A stretch of DNA of 64,000 nucleotides from Bacillus sp. FJAT-50079 (GTDB taxonomy: Bacteria; Bacillota; Bacilli; Bacillales; Bacillaceae_C). The DNA is taken from contig NZ_JAGYPD010000007.1 in NCBI RefSeq assembly GCF_018343515.1, positions 248,001 through 312,000 on the forward strand. Reading direction: 5' to 3'. Position numbers and translations under genes: made by a program. This document shows, piece after piece, positions 18,084 through 26,478 of the stretch; position 1 is the first letter of the stretch; each line of letters starts with the position of its first letter. The notes beneath the pieces are model-generated. The model searched no databases, had not been told where the DNA came from, and was given only the letters and a program-made list of their open reading frames with translations.

Positions 18084-18173
18084 TATAATTTATCTTATCA
18101 TGGTCTGTCCGAATATATATTTTAGCAAGAAAAATCTAAATTACAGGGGGTGTACACCTTTCGTTGAAAGGTG
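18084..18173 (+). promoter_or_regulatory. -10 box and Shine-Dalgarno-sequestering hairpin of the CorC-type gene
   Basis: A perfect -10 TATAAT lies at 18084-18089 with only a weak -35. Just before the gene CACCTTTC (18155-18162) pairs perfectly with GAAAGGTG (18166-18173) over a 3-nt loop. The right arm is the Shine-Dalgarno for the TTG start at 18180. Translation should therefore be blocked unless the 8-bp stem opens or an upstream AGGGGG (18145-18150) assists loading. Confidence 0.55.
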
Positions 18174-18179
18174 AACCAT

Positions 18180-19511
18180 TTGGACATAGTTAGTTTACTT
18201 TTAATTGCCATATTGATTGCTTTAACAGCTTTTTTTGTAGCAACAGAATTTGCCATCGTCAAAGTACGCAGCACTCGTATTGATCAGCTTATAGAGGAAG
18301 GGAAGCCCGGAGCGAAAGCAGCTAAACATGTCATTACACATATGGATGAATATTTATCTGCCTGCCAGCTTGGTATTACTGTAACTGCGCTTGGCATAGG
18401 TTGGCTTGGTGAGCCTGCGGTCAAAAGCTTGATTGACCCATTGTTTGCAAGTCTACATTTAGATCCTAACGTATCTAGGGTAATTTCGATTACGATCGCC
18501 TTCTTATTTATTACATTTCTCCATGTTGTTGTAGGTGAGTTAGCGCCGAAGACGGTTGCCATACAAAAGGCAGAAGCCGTATCTTTGTTCTTTTCAAAAC
18601 CACTCATCTTATTTTATCGCTTGCTATTTCCATTTATCTGGATTTTAAATGGATCAGCGCGTTTAATGGTAAAAATGTTTGGCTTAAAGCCGGTGACAGA
18701 GCATGAGGGATCACATTCGGAGGAAGAACTGCGAATTATTATGGCTGATAGCTATAAAAGTGGAGAAATCAATCAATCGGAATTGATCTACATGAATAAT
18801 ATTTTTAAATTCGATAATCGCATCGCTAAAGAAATTATGGTGCCAAGAACGGAAATGATCTCGCTTTCAACCGAGGACGACATAGAAGAATGGTTTAAAA
18901 TCATTCGAGAAGAGAAACTGACCCGTTATCCTGTCTATGAAGGTGACAAAGATAATATCATTGGGATTATTAATATTAAAGATATTTTAATGGAGCAAAT
19001 TAAAAATTCCGGACCAGACGGTAAATTAAAAATTACACAGTTTTTAAAGCCAGTTATTGTCGTTATCGATACGATTCCCGTGCACGATTTATTGCTGAAA
19101 ATGCAAAAGGAACATACGCATATGGCAATTTTGTTAGATGAATACGGAGGAACTTCAGGGCTTGTAACTGTTGAAGATATTATTGAGGAAATTGTCGGAG
19201 AAATTCGCGATGAATTTGATACCGATGAGAGAGCAGAAATAACAAAAATCGCTGATGACCATTATTCGATTAGTGGAAAAGTACTCATTCATGAAGTGAA
19301 TGATTTACTTGGCTCTCATTTATCGGATGAAGAAGTCGATACACTCGGAGGGTGGATTTTATCGCAAAACTTTGATATTGAAGAAGGGGAAAGCATTCAC
19401 TTCGATGGCTTTACATTTACAGTAAAAGAAATCGAAGGTCACCAAATTCAATTTATTGAAGTAAAGAAGGAAGAAGCGATCCAAGTATCGCAAGAAGCCG
19501 AAATGGGATAA
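18180..19511 (+). CDS. CNNM/CorC-family transporter, MpfA/YugS-like
   Basis: A 443-residue membrane protein. An N-terminal DUF21/CNNM domain with four helices (residues about 1-190, containing [13 protein letters not shown] and [18 protein letters not shown]) is followed by paired CBS domains (about 205-330, with IMVPRTEM and [25 protein letters not shown]) and a C-terminal CorC/HlyC domain. The family contains the Bacillus magnesium exporter MpfA and is often mislabelled hemolysin. The TTG at 18180 is preferred over the GTG at 18171, which lies inside the Shine-Dalgarno hairpin. It is monocistronic with its own terminator. Confidence 0.88.
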   Translation: MDIVSLLLIAILIALTAFFVATEFAIVKVRSTRIDQLIEEGKPGAKAAKHVITHMDEYLSACQLGITVTALGIGWLGEPAVKSLIDPLFASLHLDPNVSRVISITIAFLFITFLHVVVGELAPKTVAIQKAEAVSLFFSKPLILFYRLLFPFIWILNGSARLMVKMFGLKPVTEHEGSHSEEELRIIMADSYKSGEINQSELIYMNNIFKFDNRIAKEIMVPRTEMISLSTEDDIEEWFKIIREEKLTRYPVYEGDKDNIIGIINIKDILMEQIKNSGPDGKLKITQFLKPVIVVIDTIPVHDLLLKMQKEHTHMAILLDEYGGTSGLVTVEDIIEEIVGEIRDEFDTDERAEITKIADDHYSISGKVLIHEVNDLLGSHLSDEEVDTLGGWILSQNFDIEEGESIHFDGFTFTVKEIEGHQIQFIEVKKEEAIQVSQEAEMG

Positions 19512-19523
19512 AGTATATGAATA

Positions 19524-19561
19524 AAAAAACGAAGCTGTCCGAAGGGCAGCTTCGTTTTTTT
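19524..19561 (+). terminator. Terminator after the CorC-type gene
   Basis: ACGAAGCTGTCC pairs with GGGCAGCTTCGT around GAA (one mismatched or G-U pair), followed by TTTTTT. Confidence 0.9.
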
Positions 19562-19643
19562 AGAAATCTGTGAGTGTCTAAAATCGATCAATAGTTCTTA
19601 CAATCTACTTGTTTTTTTACAAATTGTTAGCTATTTATCGTCG

Positions 19644-19673
19644 TTGACAATCATATATGATTTCCAATATGAT
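19644..19673 (+). promoter_or_regulatory. Promoter of the HPA operon with a perfect palindrome in the spacer
   Basis: TTGACA (19644-19649) and TATGAT (19668-19673) are 18 bp apart. The spacer begins with the perfect 12-bp palindrome ATCATATATGAT (19650-19661), a likely operator for the GntR protein encoded next. The expected start point is about 19680, which is the A of the first plausible ATG. Confidence 0.65.
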
Positions 19674-19679
19674 ATACAT

Positions 19680-20336
19680 ATGAATATGAAAGAAAATAAA
19701 CAACAGAAGGCTTATCGGATCATTAAATCAAGGATTGTGGAGAGGGTTTATGCACCTGGTCAAAGGCTTGTGATTGATCAACTCGCCAAGGAGCTTGCTA
19801 GCAGCTCGATTCCAATACGTGAAGCGATTAGACAGTTGGAAGCGGAACGGCTCGTTCACTATCAGAAAAATGTGGGCCCCATCGTTGCACGTGTTAATGA
19901 GTCGGAATATTTGGAAAGTATAAAGCTTTTAGCAGTATTGGAAGGCTATGCAACGGCGCTTAGTGCACAACATTATCCGCCGGAAAAACTGTTAATGTTA
20001 AAGGATAAAAATAAGCGAATGAAGGAGGCGCTTGCTGAGTTTGATTTTTTGATATTTGCAAAAATGAATTCCGAATTTCATATGCTTATTTATGAGGAAT
20101 GTGGCAACAACATGTTAATTGCAACAATAAAAGATTTATGGGAGAAGCTCGATACGATTCGCGGTCCTGGCTCAATGCTGTACTCTGTTCGTGTTAAGGA
20201 GTCCATTCAAGAGCATGAAATTATCATCGAATTTTTAAAAAATCAAGCCCCTTTTGCAGAGGTTGAAGCAACGGTGCGTAAGCATAAGCTAGCAACTGCC
20301 GCTGATTTCGAACGGCGGCGAACGAAAAGTAACTAA
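19680..20336 (+). CDS. GntR-family (FCD) regulator of the HPA operon
   Basis: A 218-residue GntR regulator of the FadR/FCD subfamily. The winged helix covers about residues 10-75 (YAPGQRLVIDQLAKELASSSIPIREAIRQLEAERLV). The C-terminal FCD domain has the metal-ligand pattern around NSEFHMLIYEECGN and later conserved histidines (QEHEIIIEF, RKHKLATA). A longer frame starts at the TTG that is part of the -35 box and is not credible. There is no Shine-Dalgarno before the ATGs at 19680 or 19686. As first gene of the operon it is probably an autoregulated, substrate-responsive repressor. Confidence 0.85.
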   Translation: MNMKENKQQKAYRIIKSRIVERVYAPGQRLVIDQLAKELASSSIPIREAIRQLEAERLVHYQKNVGPIVARVNESEYLESIKLLAVLEGYATALSAQHYPPEKLLMLKDKNKRMKEALAEFDFLIFAKMNSEFHMLIYEECGNNMLIATIKDLWEKLDTIRGPGSMLYSVRVKESIQEHEIIIEFLKNQAPFAEVEATVRKHKLATAADFERRRTKSN

Positions 20337-20342
20337 TAAAAA

Positions 20343-20356
20343 TGATAGCGTTTTCA
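20343..20356 (+). promoter_or_regulatory. CcpA cre site
   Basis: TGATAGCGTTTTCA fits the cre consensus TGWNANCGNTNWCA at every defined position. It lies between the regulator gene and the first catabolic gene, where bound CcpA would act as a roadblock and give glucose repression of HPA catabolism. Confidence 0.75.
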
Positions 20357-20381
20357 AACGACGAGTGAGGAGGGGAAAAAC

Positions 20382-21305
20382 GTGAATATTGCGGAGGCGA
20401 AAGAACGTTTTAAAGGATCGATCTGTCCTGTAATTACTCCGTTTAATGAAGATGAAAGCATTGATGTTGATACATTTAAACAGTTAATTGATTGGCAGAT
20501 TACAAGTGGAAGTCACGGAATCTCTGTTACAGGGACGAGTGGGGAGCCGAGCTCGCTTTCGGTAGAAGAACGAGAACAAGTAATGGAGATTGCAATGAAG
20601 GCTGTAAATGGACGCGTTCCATTTATTCCGGGAACAGGTTCAGTGAATTATCGGGAAGCATTGCGATTAACGAAGGCGGCTCAAGAGATGGGAGCGGACG
20701 GGGCGATGGTGATCGTTCCATATTATAACCGCCCCAATCAACATGCATTGTATCAACATTTTAAAACCATTGCTGATTCCGTAGATATTCCGATTATTTT
20801 ATACAATATTCCAGGCAGAACCGCTGTTAACTTAGAGGTGAGCACGATTGCTAGACTTGTAGAGGATTGCCCGAATATTATTGGCATTAAAGAGTCCAAT
20901 AAGGACTTCGAACATGTTAACCGAGTATTGCTCGCATGTGGCAGAGACTTCAATTTGTATTCAGGGATTGAGCTATTATGCTACCCAATGCTAGCGATTG
21001 GCGGCGCTGGCCATATTAGTGCCACAGCAAATGTAGCACCAAAGCCAGTTGCGGAAATGTATAACGCTTGGACTGAGGGGGATGTAAAACGAAGCCAAGA
21101 TTTGCATTATAAAATGATGCCGTTAAATGATGTTCTTTTCCTTGATACAAATCCCGCCCCAGTGAAAGCAGCACTAGGAATGATGGGGAAAATTAATCCG
21201 ATCATACGAAAGCCGATGCAATTGCCATCAATAGACATTCAAGAAGAAATCCGCGCAACGCTTATGCAATATGCGGAATTAAAAGAAGCTATTGGAGGGA
21301 AGTGA
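20382..21305 (+). CDS. DapA-family lyase of the HPA operon (candidate hydratase/aldolase)
   Basis: A 307-residue class I aldolase-fold protein of the dihydrodipicolinate synthase superfamily. The Schiff-base lysine is Lys170 (IIGIKESNKDF), the proton-relay tyrosine Tyr141 (ILYNIPGRT), and the pyruvate-carboxylate site GTSGE is at 51-55. A leading role in lysine synthesis is unlikely in this operon. The HPA route ends with hydration of 2-oxohept-3-enedioate (HpaH) and aldol cleavage to pyruvate and succinic semialdehyde (HpaI), and neither gene is present. Some DapA-family enzymes (NahE, PhdJ) catalyse combined hydration and aldol cleavage, so this protein may supply one or both steps. It starts at GTG with GAGGAGGGG upstream. 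Confidence 0.82.
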   Translation: MNIAEAKERFKGSICPVITPFNEDESIDVDTFKQLIDWQITSGSHGISVTGTSGEPSSLSVEEREQVMEIAMKAVNGRVPFIPGTGSVNYREALRLTKAAQEMGADGAMVIVPYYNRPNQHALYQHFKTIADSVDIPIILYNIPGRTAVNLEVSTIARLVEDCPNIIGIKESNKDFEHVNRVLLACGRDFNLYSGIELLCYPMLAIGGAGHISATANVAPKPVAEMYNAWTEGDVKRSQDLHYKMMPLNDVLFLDTNPAPVKAALGMMGKINPIIRKPMQLPSIDIQEEIRATLMQYAELKEAIGGK

Positions 21306-21310
21306 TTGTA

Positions 21311-22777
21311 GTGGAAATTAAGCATTATATTGCTGGGCAATTTGTCCATTCGAGCAGCGGCCAGTTTTTTGATAATCGTTCCCCATATACAAATGAAGTA
21401 ATTAATCATGTATCGATCGGTGAAAAAGCGGATATCGATCAGGCTGCACAGGCAGCAAACCAAGCTTTTCACATCGGTCCATGGGGAAAAATGAAAATAT
21501 CTGAACGGATGGGTTATATTGAAAAAATTGCCGAGCTCATCGATCAGCATATCGAGGAAATTGCTGTCCTAGAAGCGACGGATACAGGTCTGCCGATTGC
21601 GCAAACGAAAAAAATGGTTGCGCGAGCAGCAGAAAATTTTCGCTTTTATTCTCGCATGGTTCAAACAAGGCTTCACGGTGACGCCTATATGCAGGATGAT
21701 GAGTTTCTTAATTATACCGTCTATAAGCCGCTCGGTGTCATCGGTTTAATCACACCATGGAATGCACCGTTTATGCTAGAAACATGGAAAGTTGCTCCCG
21801 CATTGGCAACGGGAAATACTGTGATTTTAAAACCAGCCGAATTATCGCCGCTCACGGCGAATAAACTAGCAGAAATTATTCATCTCGCCAATCTTCCAAA
21901 AGGCGTATTCAACGTTGTCCATGGTTTTGGTGAAACAGCAGGAAATGCACTTGTCCAACATGAATTGGTAAAGGCAATCTCCTTTACGGGTGAAACGACT
22001 ACTGGTTCAACGATCATGAGAAACGGAGCACATACGTTAAAAAAAACATCCATGGAGCTCGGAGGAAAATCACCTCTGATTGTATTCGATGATGCCGATC
22101 TCGACCGAGCTCTTGATGCAGCAATTTGGGGAATTTATTCCTTCAACGGTGAGCGCTGTACAGCTAACTCAAGAATCTTCCTCCATAAAAAAATCAAAAC
22201 ACCATTTATCCAAGCAATGAAAGAAAGAATCGCAAACATAAAAATAGGTGAACCGTTAGATCCATCAACCGAGCTAGGGCCGCTTATTAATAATGAACAT
22301 GTCCAAAAAGTAAGTAAATATATCGAAGTTGCAAGAAAAGAAGGTTGTGAGATCATCCAAGGAAAGATTCCAGAACACATTGAATCGATAAATTTCATTC
22401 CCCCGACACTTTTACTTGGGGCAAAAAATGAAATGGTTGTTTGTCAGGAAGAAGTCTTTGGCCCTGTGATGGCTGTCATCGAATTTGAAAGTGAAGATGA
22501 AGTTGTTCAGATGGCGAATGATGTGAAATACGGTCTAGCTGGCTACGTATGGACGAACAATATTAAGCGAGGTCACCGGGTTGCTCAAGCGGTTGATGCA
22601 GGCATGCTTTGGATTAATGCACAAAATGTTCGTGATTTAAGAATCCCGTTTGGTGGCTCAAAGGCAAGTGGAATTGGCAGAGAAGGTGGACATTACGCAA
22701 TGTTTGAGTTTTATACGGAACCAAAAGTCATTCACGTTGCACTTGGAGAACATCATATTCCGCAATTTGGTAAGTAA
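21311..22777 (+). CDS. hpaE: 5-carboxymethyl-2-hydroxymuconate semialdehyde dehydrogenase
   Basis: A 488-residue aldehyde dehydrogenase. The substrate-channel motif VIGLITPWNAPFML, the catalytic glutamate in SMELGGKSPL and the nucleophilic cysteine in FNGERCTANSR are all present. In this operon it should oxidise the ring-fission semialdehyde (CHMS) to 5-carboxymethyl-2-hydroxymuconate with NAD. GTG at 21311 is preferred because GGAGGG (21294-21299) is well spaced from it; the earlier GTG at 21302 is only 2 nt away. The genes flanking it are the DapA-like lyase and hpaB. Confidence 0.9.
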   Translation: MEIKHYIAGQFVHSSSGQFFDNRSPYTNEVINHVSIGEKADIDQAAQAANQAFHIGPWGKMKISERMGYIEKIAELIDQHIEEIAVLEATDTGLPIAQTKKMVARAAENFRFYSRMVQTRLHGDAYMQDDEFLNYTVYKPLGVIGLITPWNAPFMLETWKVAPALATGNTVILKPAELSPLTANKLAEIIHLANLPKGVFNVVHGFGETAGNALVQHELVKAISFTGETTTGSTIMRNGAHTLKKTSMELGGKSPLIVFDDADLDRALDAAIWGIYSFNGERCTANSRIFLHKKIKTPFIQAMKERIANIKIGEPLDPSTELGPLINNEHVQKVSKYIEVARKEGCEIIQGKIPEHIESINFIPPTLLLGAKNEMVVCQEEVFGPVMAVIEFESEDEVVQMANDVKYGLAGYVWTNNIKRGHRVAQAVDAGMLWINAQNVRDLRIPFGGSKASGIGREGGHYAMFEFYTEPKVIHVALGEHHIPQFGK

Positions 22778-22796
22778 AAACGGGGAGGGTTCTGCA

Positions 22797-24275
22797 ATGC
22801 CGGCAAAAACAGGTAAAGAATATATTTCGCGTTTAAAATCAGCAAACAACAACGTATATATTCACGGTGAAAGGGTCGATGATGTAACGCAACATCCCGC
22901 CTTTAAAAATGTCATCCAATCGATGGCGGATCTCTATGACCTTCAATATGAAAAATCAGAGAAAATGTTATACACTTCACCGATGTCAGGTAATCAAGTA
23001 GGGATGACGTTTTTACAACCAAAAACAATTGACGATCTGATTGCACGGAGAGAGGCGATTACAGAGTGGGCACGCACGTCAGGCGGAATGATGGGGAGAT
23101 CTCCTGATTACTTAAATGCCGAAGTGATGGCAATGGGAACAGCGCATAGCTTTTTTGCGGAATCTGATCCAATGTTTGCGGAAAATGCGAAAAACTATTA
23201 TGAGTACGCTCGAGAAAATGATATTAGTTTGACACATACACTCATCCATCCACAAGTAAACCGAGCAAAAGCACAGCATGAACAAAAAGATGCGAATGTC
23301 GCCCTTCATCTCGTTGAAAAAAGAGGTGAAGGAATCATTGTTGATGGTATCCGTCTTTTAGCTACCCAAGGTGGAATTACGGACGAAATTCTAGTCTTTC
23401 CATCGACAGTGAAAAAAGCAGGTGAATTAGATGACCCATACTCACTTGCATTCGCTATTCCAAACAATACTCCGGGTCTGACGTTTATTAGTCGGGAATC
23501 GTTCGATTACGGAAAAAGTACATGGGATCATCCACTATCTTCTAGATTTGAGGAAGGAGATGCGATTGTTTCATTTGAGAATGTGCTTGTTCCTTGGGAT
23601 CGAGTGTTTGTTTGCGGTAATTCCTCAATATGCAATCGCACATTTGCTGAAACGAATGCTGTTGTGCATATGTCCCACCAAGTGTTAGCGAAAAACATCG
23701 TGAAAACAGAATTTCTTTTAGGTGTTGCCCTTAGTGTGATGGACGCAATTGGAATCGATCAATTTCAGCATGTCCAAGATAAAGGCATGGAAATTATGTT
23801 GACGCTTGAAACGATGAAATCACATTTATTTAAGGCTGAACATAATGCAAAGCTAGATAAATGGGGGATGATGACCCCTGATTTTGAGGCGCTGAATGCA
23901 GCGCGAAATTGGTATCCAAGGGTGTATCCGCGGCTTGTAGAAGTTTTACGCATTCTTGGTGCCTCTGGCTTAATGGGAATTCCAACGGAGGCTGATTTTG
24001 AAAATCCTGAAATTGGACCGATTATTGAGCGTGGACTTCAAGGGAAAAATCTCGATGGATATGAACGTGTACAGCTCTTTAGACTAGCATGGGATTTAAC
24101 ATTAAGTGCATTTGGCAGCAGACAAATGCATTATGAGTATTATTTTTTTGGTGATCCGATTCGGATGGGCATGACGTATTTTTCTAGTTATGAAAAAGAG
24201 CCATATCAAGAATACGTCTCACAATTTTTAAAAAGAAGCTCTCCAACAAAGCCGAAGGAGGGGGGAAGTAAGTGA
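22797..24275 (+). CDS. hpaB: 4-hydroxyphenylacetate 3-monooxygenase, oxygenase component
   Basis: A 492-residue FADH2-dependent HpaB-family monooxygenase that hydroxylates 4-HPA to 3,4-dihydroxyphenylacetate, using reduced flavin from HpaC. It begins TGKEYISRLKSANNNVYIHGERV, contains FFAESDPMFAENAKNYYEYAREND and VLVPWDRVFVCG, and ends in the acyl-CoA-dehydrogenase-like helical domain. The ATG at 22797 has a GGGGAGGG site; the reading frame extends upstream through hpaE but without a start signal. It overlaps hpaD by 4 bp. Confidence 0.93.
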   Translation: MPAKTGKEYISRLKSANNNVYIHGERVDDVTQHPAFKNVIQSMADLYDLQYEKSEKMLYTSPMSGNQVGMTFLQPKTIDDLIARREAITEWARTSGGMMGRSPDYLNAEVMAMGTAHSFFAESDPMFAENAKNYYEYARENDISLTHTLIHPQVNRAKAQHEQKDANVALHLVEKRGEGIIVDGIRLLATQGGITDEILVFPSTVKKAGELDDPYSLAFAIPNNTPGLTFISRESFDYGKSTWDHPLSSRFEEGDAIVSFENVLVPWDRVFVCGNSSICNRTFAETNAVVHMSHQVLAKNIVKTEFLLGVALSVMDAIGIDQFQHVQDKGMEIMLTLETMKSHLFKAEHNAKLDKWGMMTPDFEALNAARNWYPRVYPRLVEVLRILGASGLMGIPTEADFENPEIGPIIERGLQGKNLDGYERVQLFRLAWDLTLSAFGSRQMHYEYYFFGDPIRMGMTYFSSYEKEPYQEYVSQFLKRSSPTKPKEGGSK

Positions 24276-25255
24276 CCTTTAATATTATTCGCTGTGCAAG
24301 GGCGATCTTACATGTGACCGATCTGGAAGCATCGAAAAAATTTTATGTAGATGTACTAGGATTTATTGAGACAGAGGCGGATGAAAATCATCTTTATTTA
24401 CGAGGATTGGAAGAACGAAACCATCACAGTCTTTTATTAAAGAAAGCGGATAAGCCAGCCGTTGAGGCACTTAGCTATAAAGTGTCGGAAGAATCTGATT
24501 TGGATGCATTATTCGAGCTTTTTACGGAGAAAGGCTATAATATAAAGTGGAAAGAAGAAGGAGACCAGCATGCAGTTGGTCGATCACTTTATGTTCAAGA
24601 TTTATCCGGATTGCCACTTGAATTTTTTGCAAAAATGAATCAGGTAGAGCGTCTGATACAACGTTATGATCTATATAAAGGTGCCCGAGTTCAACGAATT
24701 GATCATTTTAATTGTATGATCGAGGATGTGGAAGCCGCCCATCAATTTTATATAAAAGAATTAGGCTTTGCCTGTTCGGAGTATACCGCAGCAGAGGATG
24801 AAAAAATATGGGCGTCATGGCTTCATCGGAAACAAACGGTACATGATCAGGCATTTATGAATGGCGATGGTCCACGTTTACATCATGTTGGTTTTTGGCT
24901 GCCAGATCCATTAGCGCTCATACATGCTTGCGACGTTCTTGCATCAACAGGCTATACAAAAAGTATTGAAAGAGGCCCGGGCCGCCACGGGTTATCCAAT
25001 GCTTTTTTCCTATATGTGAGGGATCCAGATGGGCATCGAATCGAGCTTTATACTGGCGATTATTTAACGAGTGATCCGGACTTCCAGCCAATCCGTTGGG
25101 ATATTAATGATCCGAGAAGACAAAGCTTTTGGGGGCATATTGCTCCTGATAGCTGGTTTCAGGAAGCATCTGTTGTGCTTAATATTCATTCGAGTAAAGA
25201 AATGCCTGTCACTAAGCCGAAACTAAAGCAGCAAAAGCCAGAATTTATTATTTAA
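24272..25255 (+). CDS. hpaD: 3,4-dihydroxyphenylacetate (homoprotocatechuate) 2,3-dioxygenase
   Basis: A 327-residue two-module VOC extradiol dioxygenase that opens the ring next to a hydroxyl. Metal ligands match the 2-His-1-carboxylate triad: His in VQRIDHFNCMI, His in RLHHVGFWLPD and Glu in GHRIELYTGDY. The downstream catalytic-type residues around ARGPGRHGLSN-like sequence (ERGPGRHGLSNAFFLYVRDPDGH) are also conserved. The GTG start overlaps the hpaB stop (GTGA) after a GGAGGGGGG site. Confidence 0.93.
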   Translation: MTFNIIRCARAILHVTDLEASKKFYVDVLGFIETEADENHLYLRGLEERNHHSLLLKKADKPAVEALSYKVSEESDLDALFELFTEKGYNIKWKEEGDQHAVGRSLYVQDLSGLPLEFFAKMNQVERLIQRYDLYKGARVQRIDHFNCMIEDVEAAHQFYIKELGFACSEYTAAEDEKIWASWLHRKQTVHDQAFMNGDGPRLHHVGFWLPDPLALIHACDVLASTGYTKSIERGPGRHGLSNAFFLYVRDPDGHRIELYTGDYLTSDPDFQPIRWDINDPRRQSFWGHIAPDSWFQEASVVLNIHSSKEMPVTKPKLKQQKPEFII

Positions 25256-25289
25256 AGGGGGCGGCCCCTTGTAGAAGGGAATGTTATAG

Positions 25290-25748
25290 ATGGATGACCG
25301 CCTATTTCGCACAGCAATGGGGAAATTTGCAACAGGGATAACCGTGATTACAACAAAAAAGGATGAGGACATCTATGGGATGACAGCAAATGCGTTCGTT
25401 TCCGTGTCGCTTAACCCAAAGCTCGTACTCGTTTCTATTGGTGAGAAAGCGACAATTAATCCGCTTATTAAAGAGGCGGGCACGTTTGCAGTAAGTATTT
25501 TGAATGAAGATCAAGAAGAGTTTTCCGCCTATTTTGCAGGGCAAATAAAAGAGGAAAGAAACATTGATTTTGATACATTTAATGGAATGCCAGTGTTAAA
25601 AGATTCATTGGCGAATATTACATGTAAGGTTCATCAAACGGTCATTGCTGGGGATCATACATTGTATATCGGCGAAGTAACGGATTTACGAATGCAAGAT
25701 GGAGATCCATTGCTTTACTTTGGAGGTAAGTATAAGAAGTTGAATTAA
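25290..25748 (+). CDS. hpaC: Flavin reductase component of HPA 3-monooxygenase
   Basis: A 152-residue flavin-reductase-like (split-barrel) protein with RTAMGKFATGITVIT, the MTANAFVSVSLNPKLVLVSI flavin site and a C-terminal GDPLLYFGGKY. It should use NAD(P)H to reduce flavin for HpaB. It follows hpaD by about 34 bp and is followed by a hairpin with a T run, which divides the operon. Confidence 0.9.
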   Translation: MDDRLFRTAMGKFATGITVITTKKDEDIYGMTANAFVSVSLNPKLVLVSIGEKATINPLIKEAGTFAVSILNEDQEEFSAYFAGQIKEERNIDFDTFNGMPVLKDSLANITCKVHQTVIAGDHTLYIGEVTDLRMQDGDPLLYFGGKYKKLN

Positions 25749-25753
25749 TTGGT

Positions 25754-25800
25754 TCCCGGTTTGTTCCATGCTGTTAAAGCGAGAGCAACCGGGTTTTTTT
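25754..25800 (+). terminator. Terminator-like hairpin inside the HPA operon
   Basis: CCCGGTTTGTTC pairs with GAGCAACCGGG (one bulged T) and is followed directly by seven Ts. It sits between hpaC and hpaG1, so it may reduce or regulate transcription of the last three genes. Confidence 0.75.
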
Positions 25801-25824
25801 CTAGCTGAAGGAAGGAGGATGGGG

Positions 25825-26478
25825 ATGAAGGCGGTAGTCGGAACGGTTTATGGGGTTTTACTTAATTTTCAAGGGAAGTATGATGAGATAAAGGGGCAAA
25901 TGAGCTGCCCTCCTTATCAAAAAGAACCGGAGGCACCGATCTTATACATTAAACCACGGAATACAGTCAGCGAAAATGGGAGACCAATTCCATTACCGAA
26001 GGATGTATCAGAGCTCGAAATAGGTGCGACGCTCGGAGTTGTTATTGGGGAAAAGGCAACGAAGGTAACGTATGAAAAAGCCCTGACTTATATCGCTGGC
26101 TATGTCGTTGTTAATGATGTCAGCATCCCTCATCATCATTATTTTCGACCAGCTCTTAAGCAGCAAGCACGAGATGGATTTTGTCCGGTTGGTTCATTTG
26201 TTGAACAGGATCAAGTGGAAGATCCGGGGCAATTAGACATTCGCGTATTTGTGAATGGAAAATTGCTACAAGTAACGAGTACTCGTAATCTAATTCGTTC
26301 GATTCCGCAATTGCTCGTGGACATTACTGAGTTTATGACGTTATACGAAGGCGATCTTTTACTTGTAGGGACAGCAGAAGGGGCACCGCTTGCAAAAGAA
26401 GGAGATATTGTACGTATTGAGATTGAATCCATTGGCAGTTTGGAAAATCCGATTGTTGCTGAATGGAGGAATTTATAA
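25825..26478 (+). CDS. hpaG1: HPA degradation decarboxylase half, HpaG1
   Basis: A 217-residue FAH-superfamily protein equivalent to the N-terminal half of enterobacterial HpaG. The FAH-type acidic metal site is recognisable around ELEIGATLGVVIG, and GYVVVNDVSIPH and LLVGTAEGAPLAKEGD follow. It should decarboxylate 5-oxopent-3-ene-1,2,5-tricarboxylate. The ATG at 25825 has AAGGAGG 6 nt upstream; an earlier frame start lies inside the terminator. Its stop overlaps the start of hpaG2 (TAATG). Confidence 0.85.
   Translation: MKAVVGTVYGVLLNFQGKYDEIKGQMSCPPYQKEPEAPILYIKPRNTVSENGRPIPLPKDVSELEIGATLGVVIGEKATKVTYEKALTYIAGYVVVNDVSIPHHHYFRPALKQQARDGFCPVGSFVEQDQVEDPGQLDIRVFVNGKLLQVTSTRNLIRSIPQLLVDITEFMTLYEGDLLLVGTAEGAPLAKEGDIVRIEIESIGSLENPIVAEWRNL

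Noticed and set aside
20382-21305. Annotation as biosynthetic dapA
   Set aside because: The fold fits, but the gene lies in an inducible HPA operon behind a cre site, so a lysine-pathway role is unlikely.
22650-22796. 49-residue N-terminal extension of HpaB
   Set aside because: It overlaps the 3' end of hpaE in another frame and has no start signal; GGGGAGGG directs translation to 22797.
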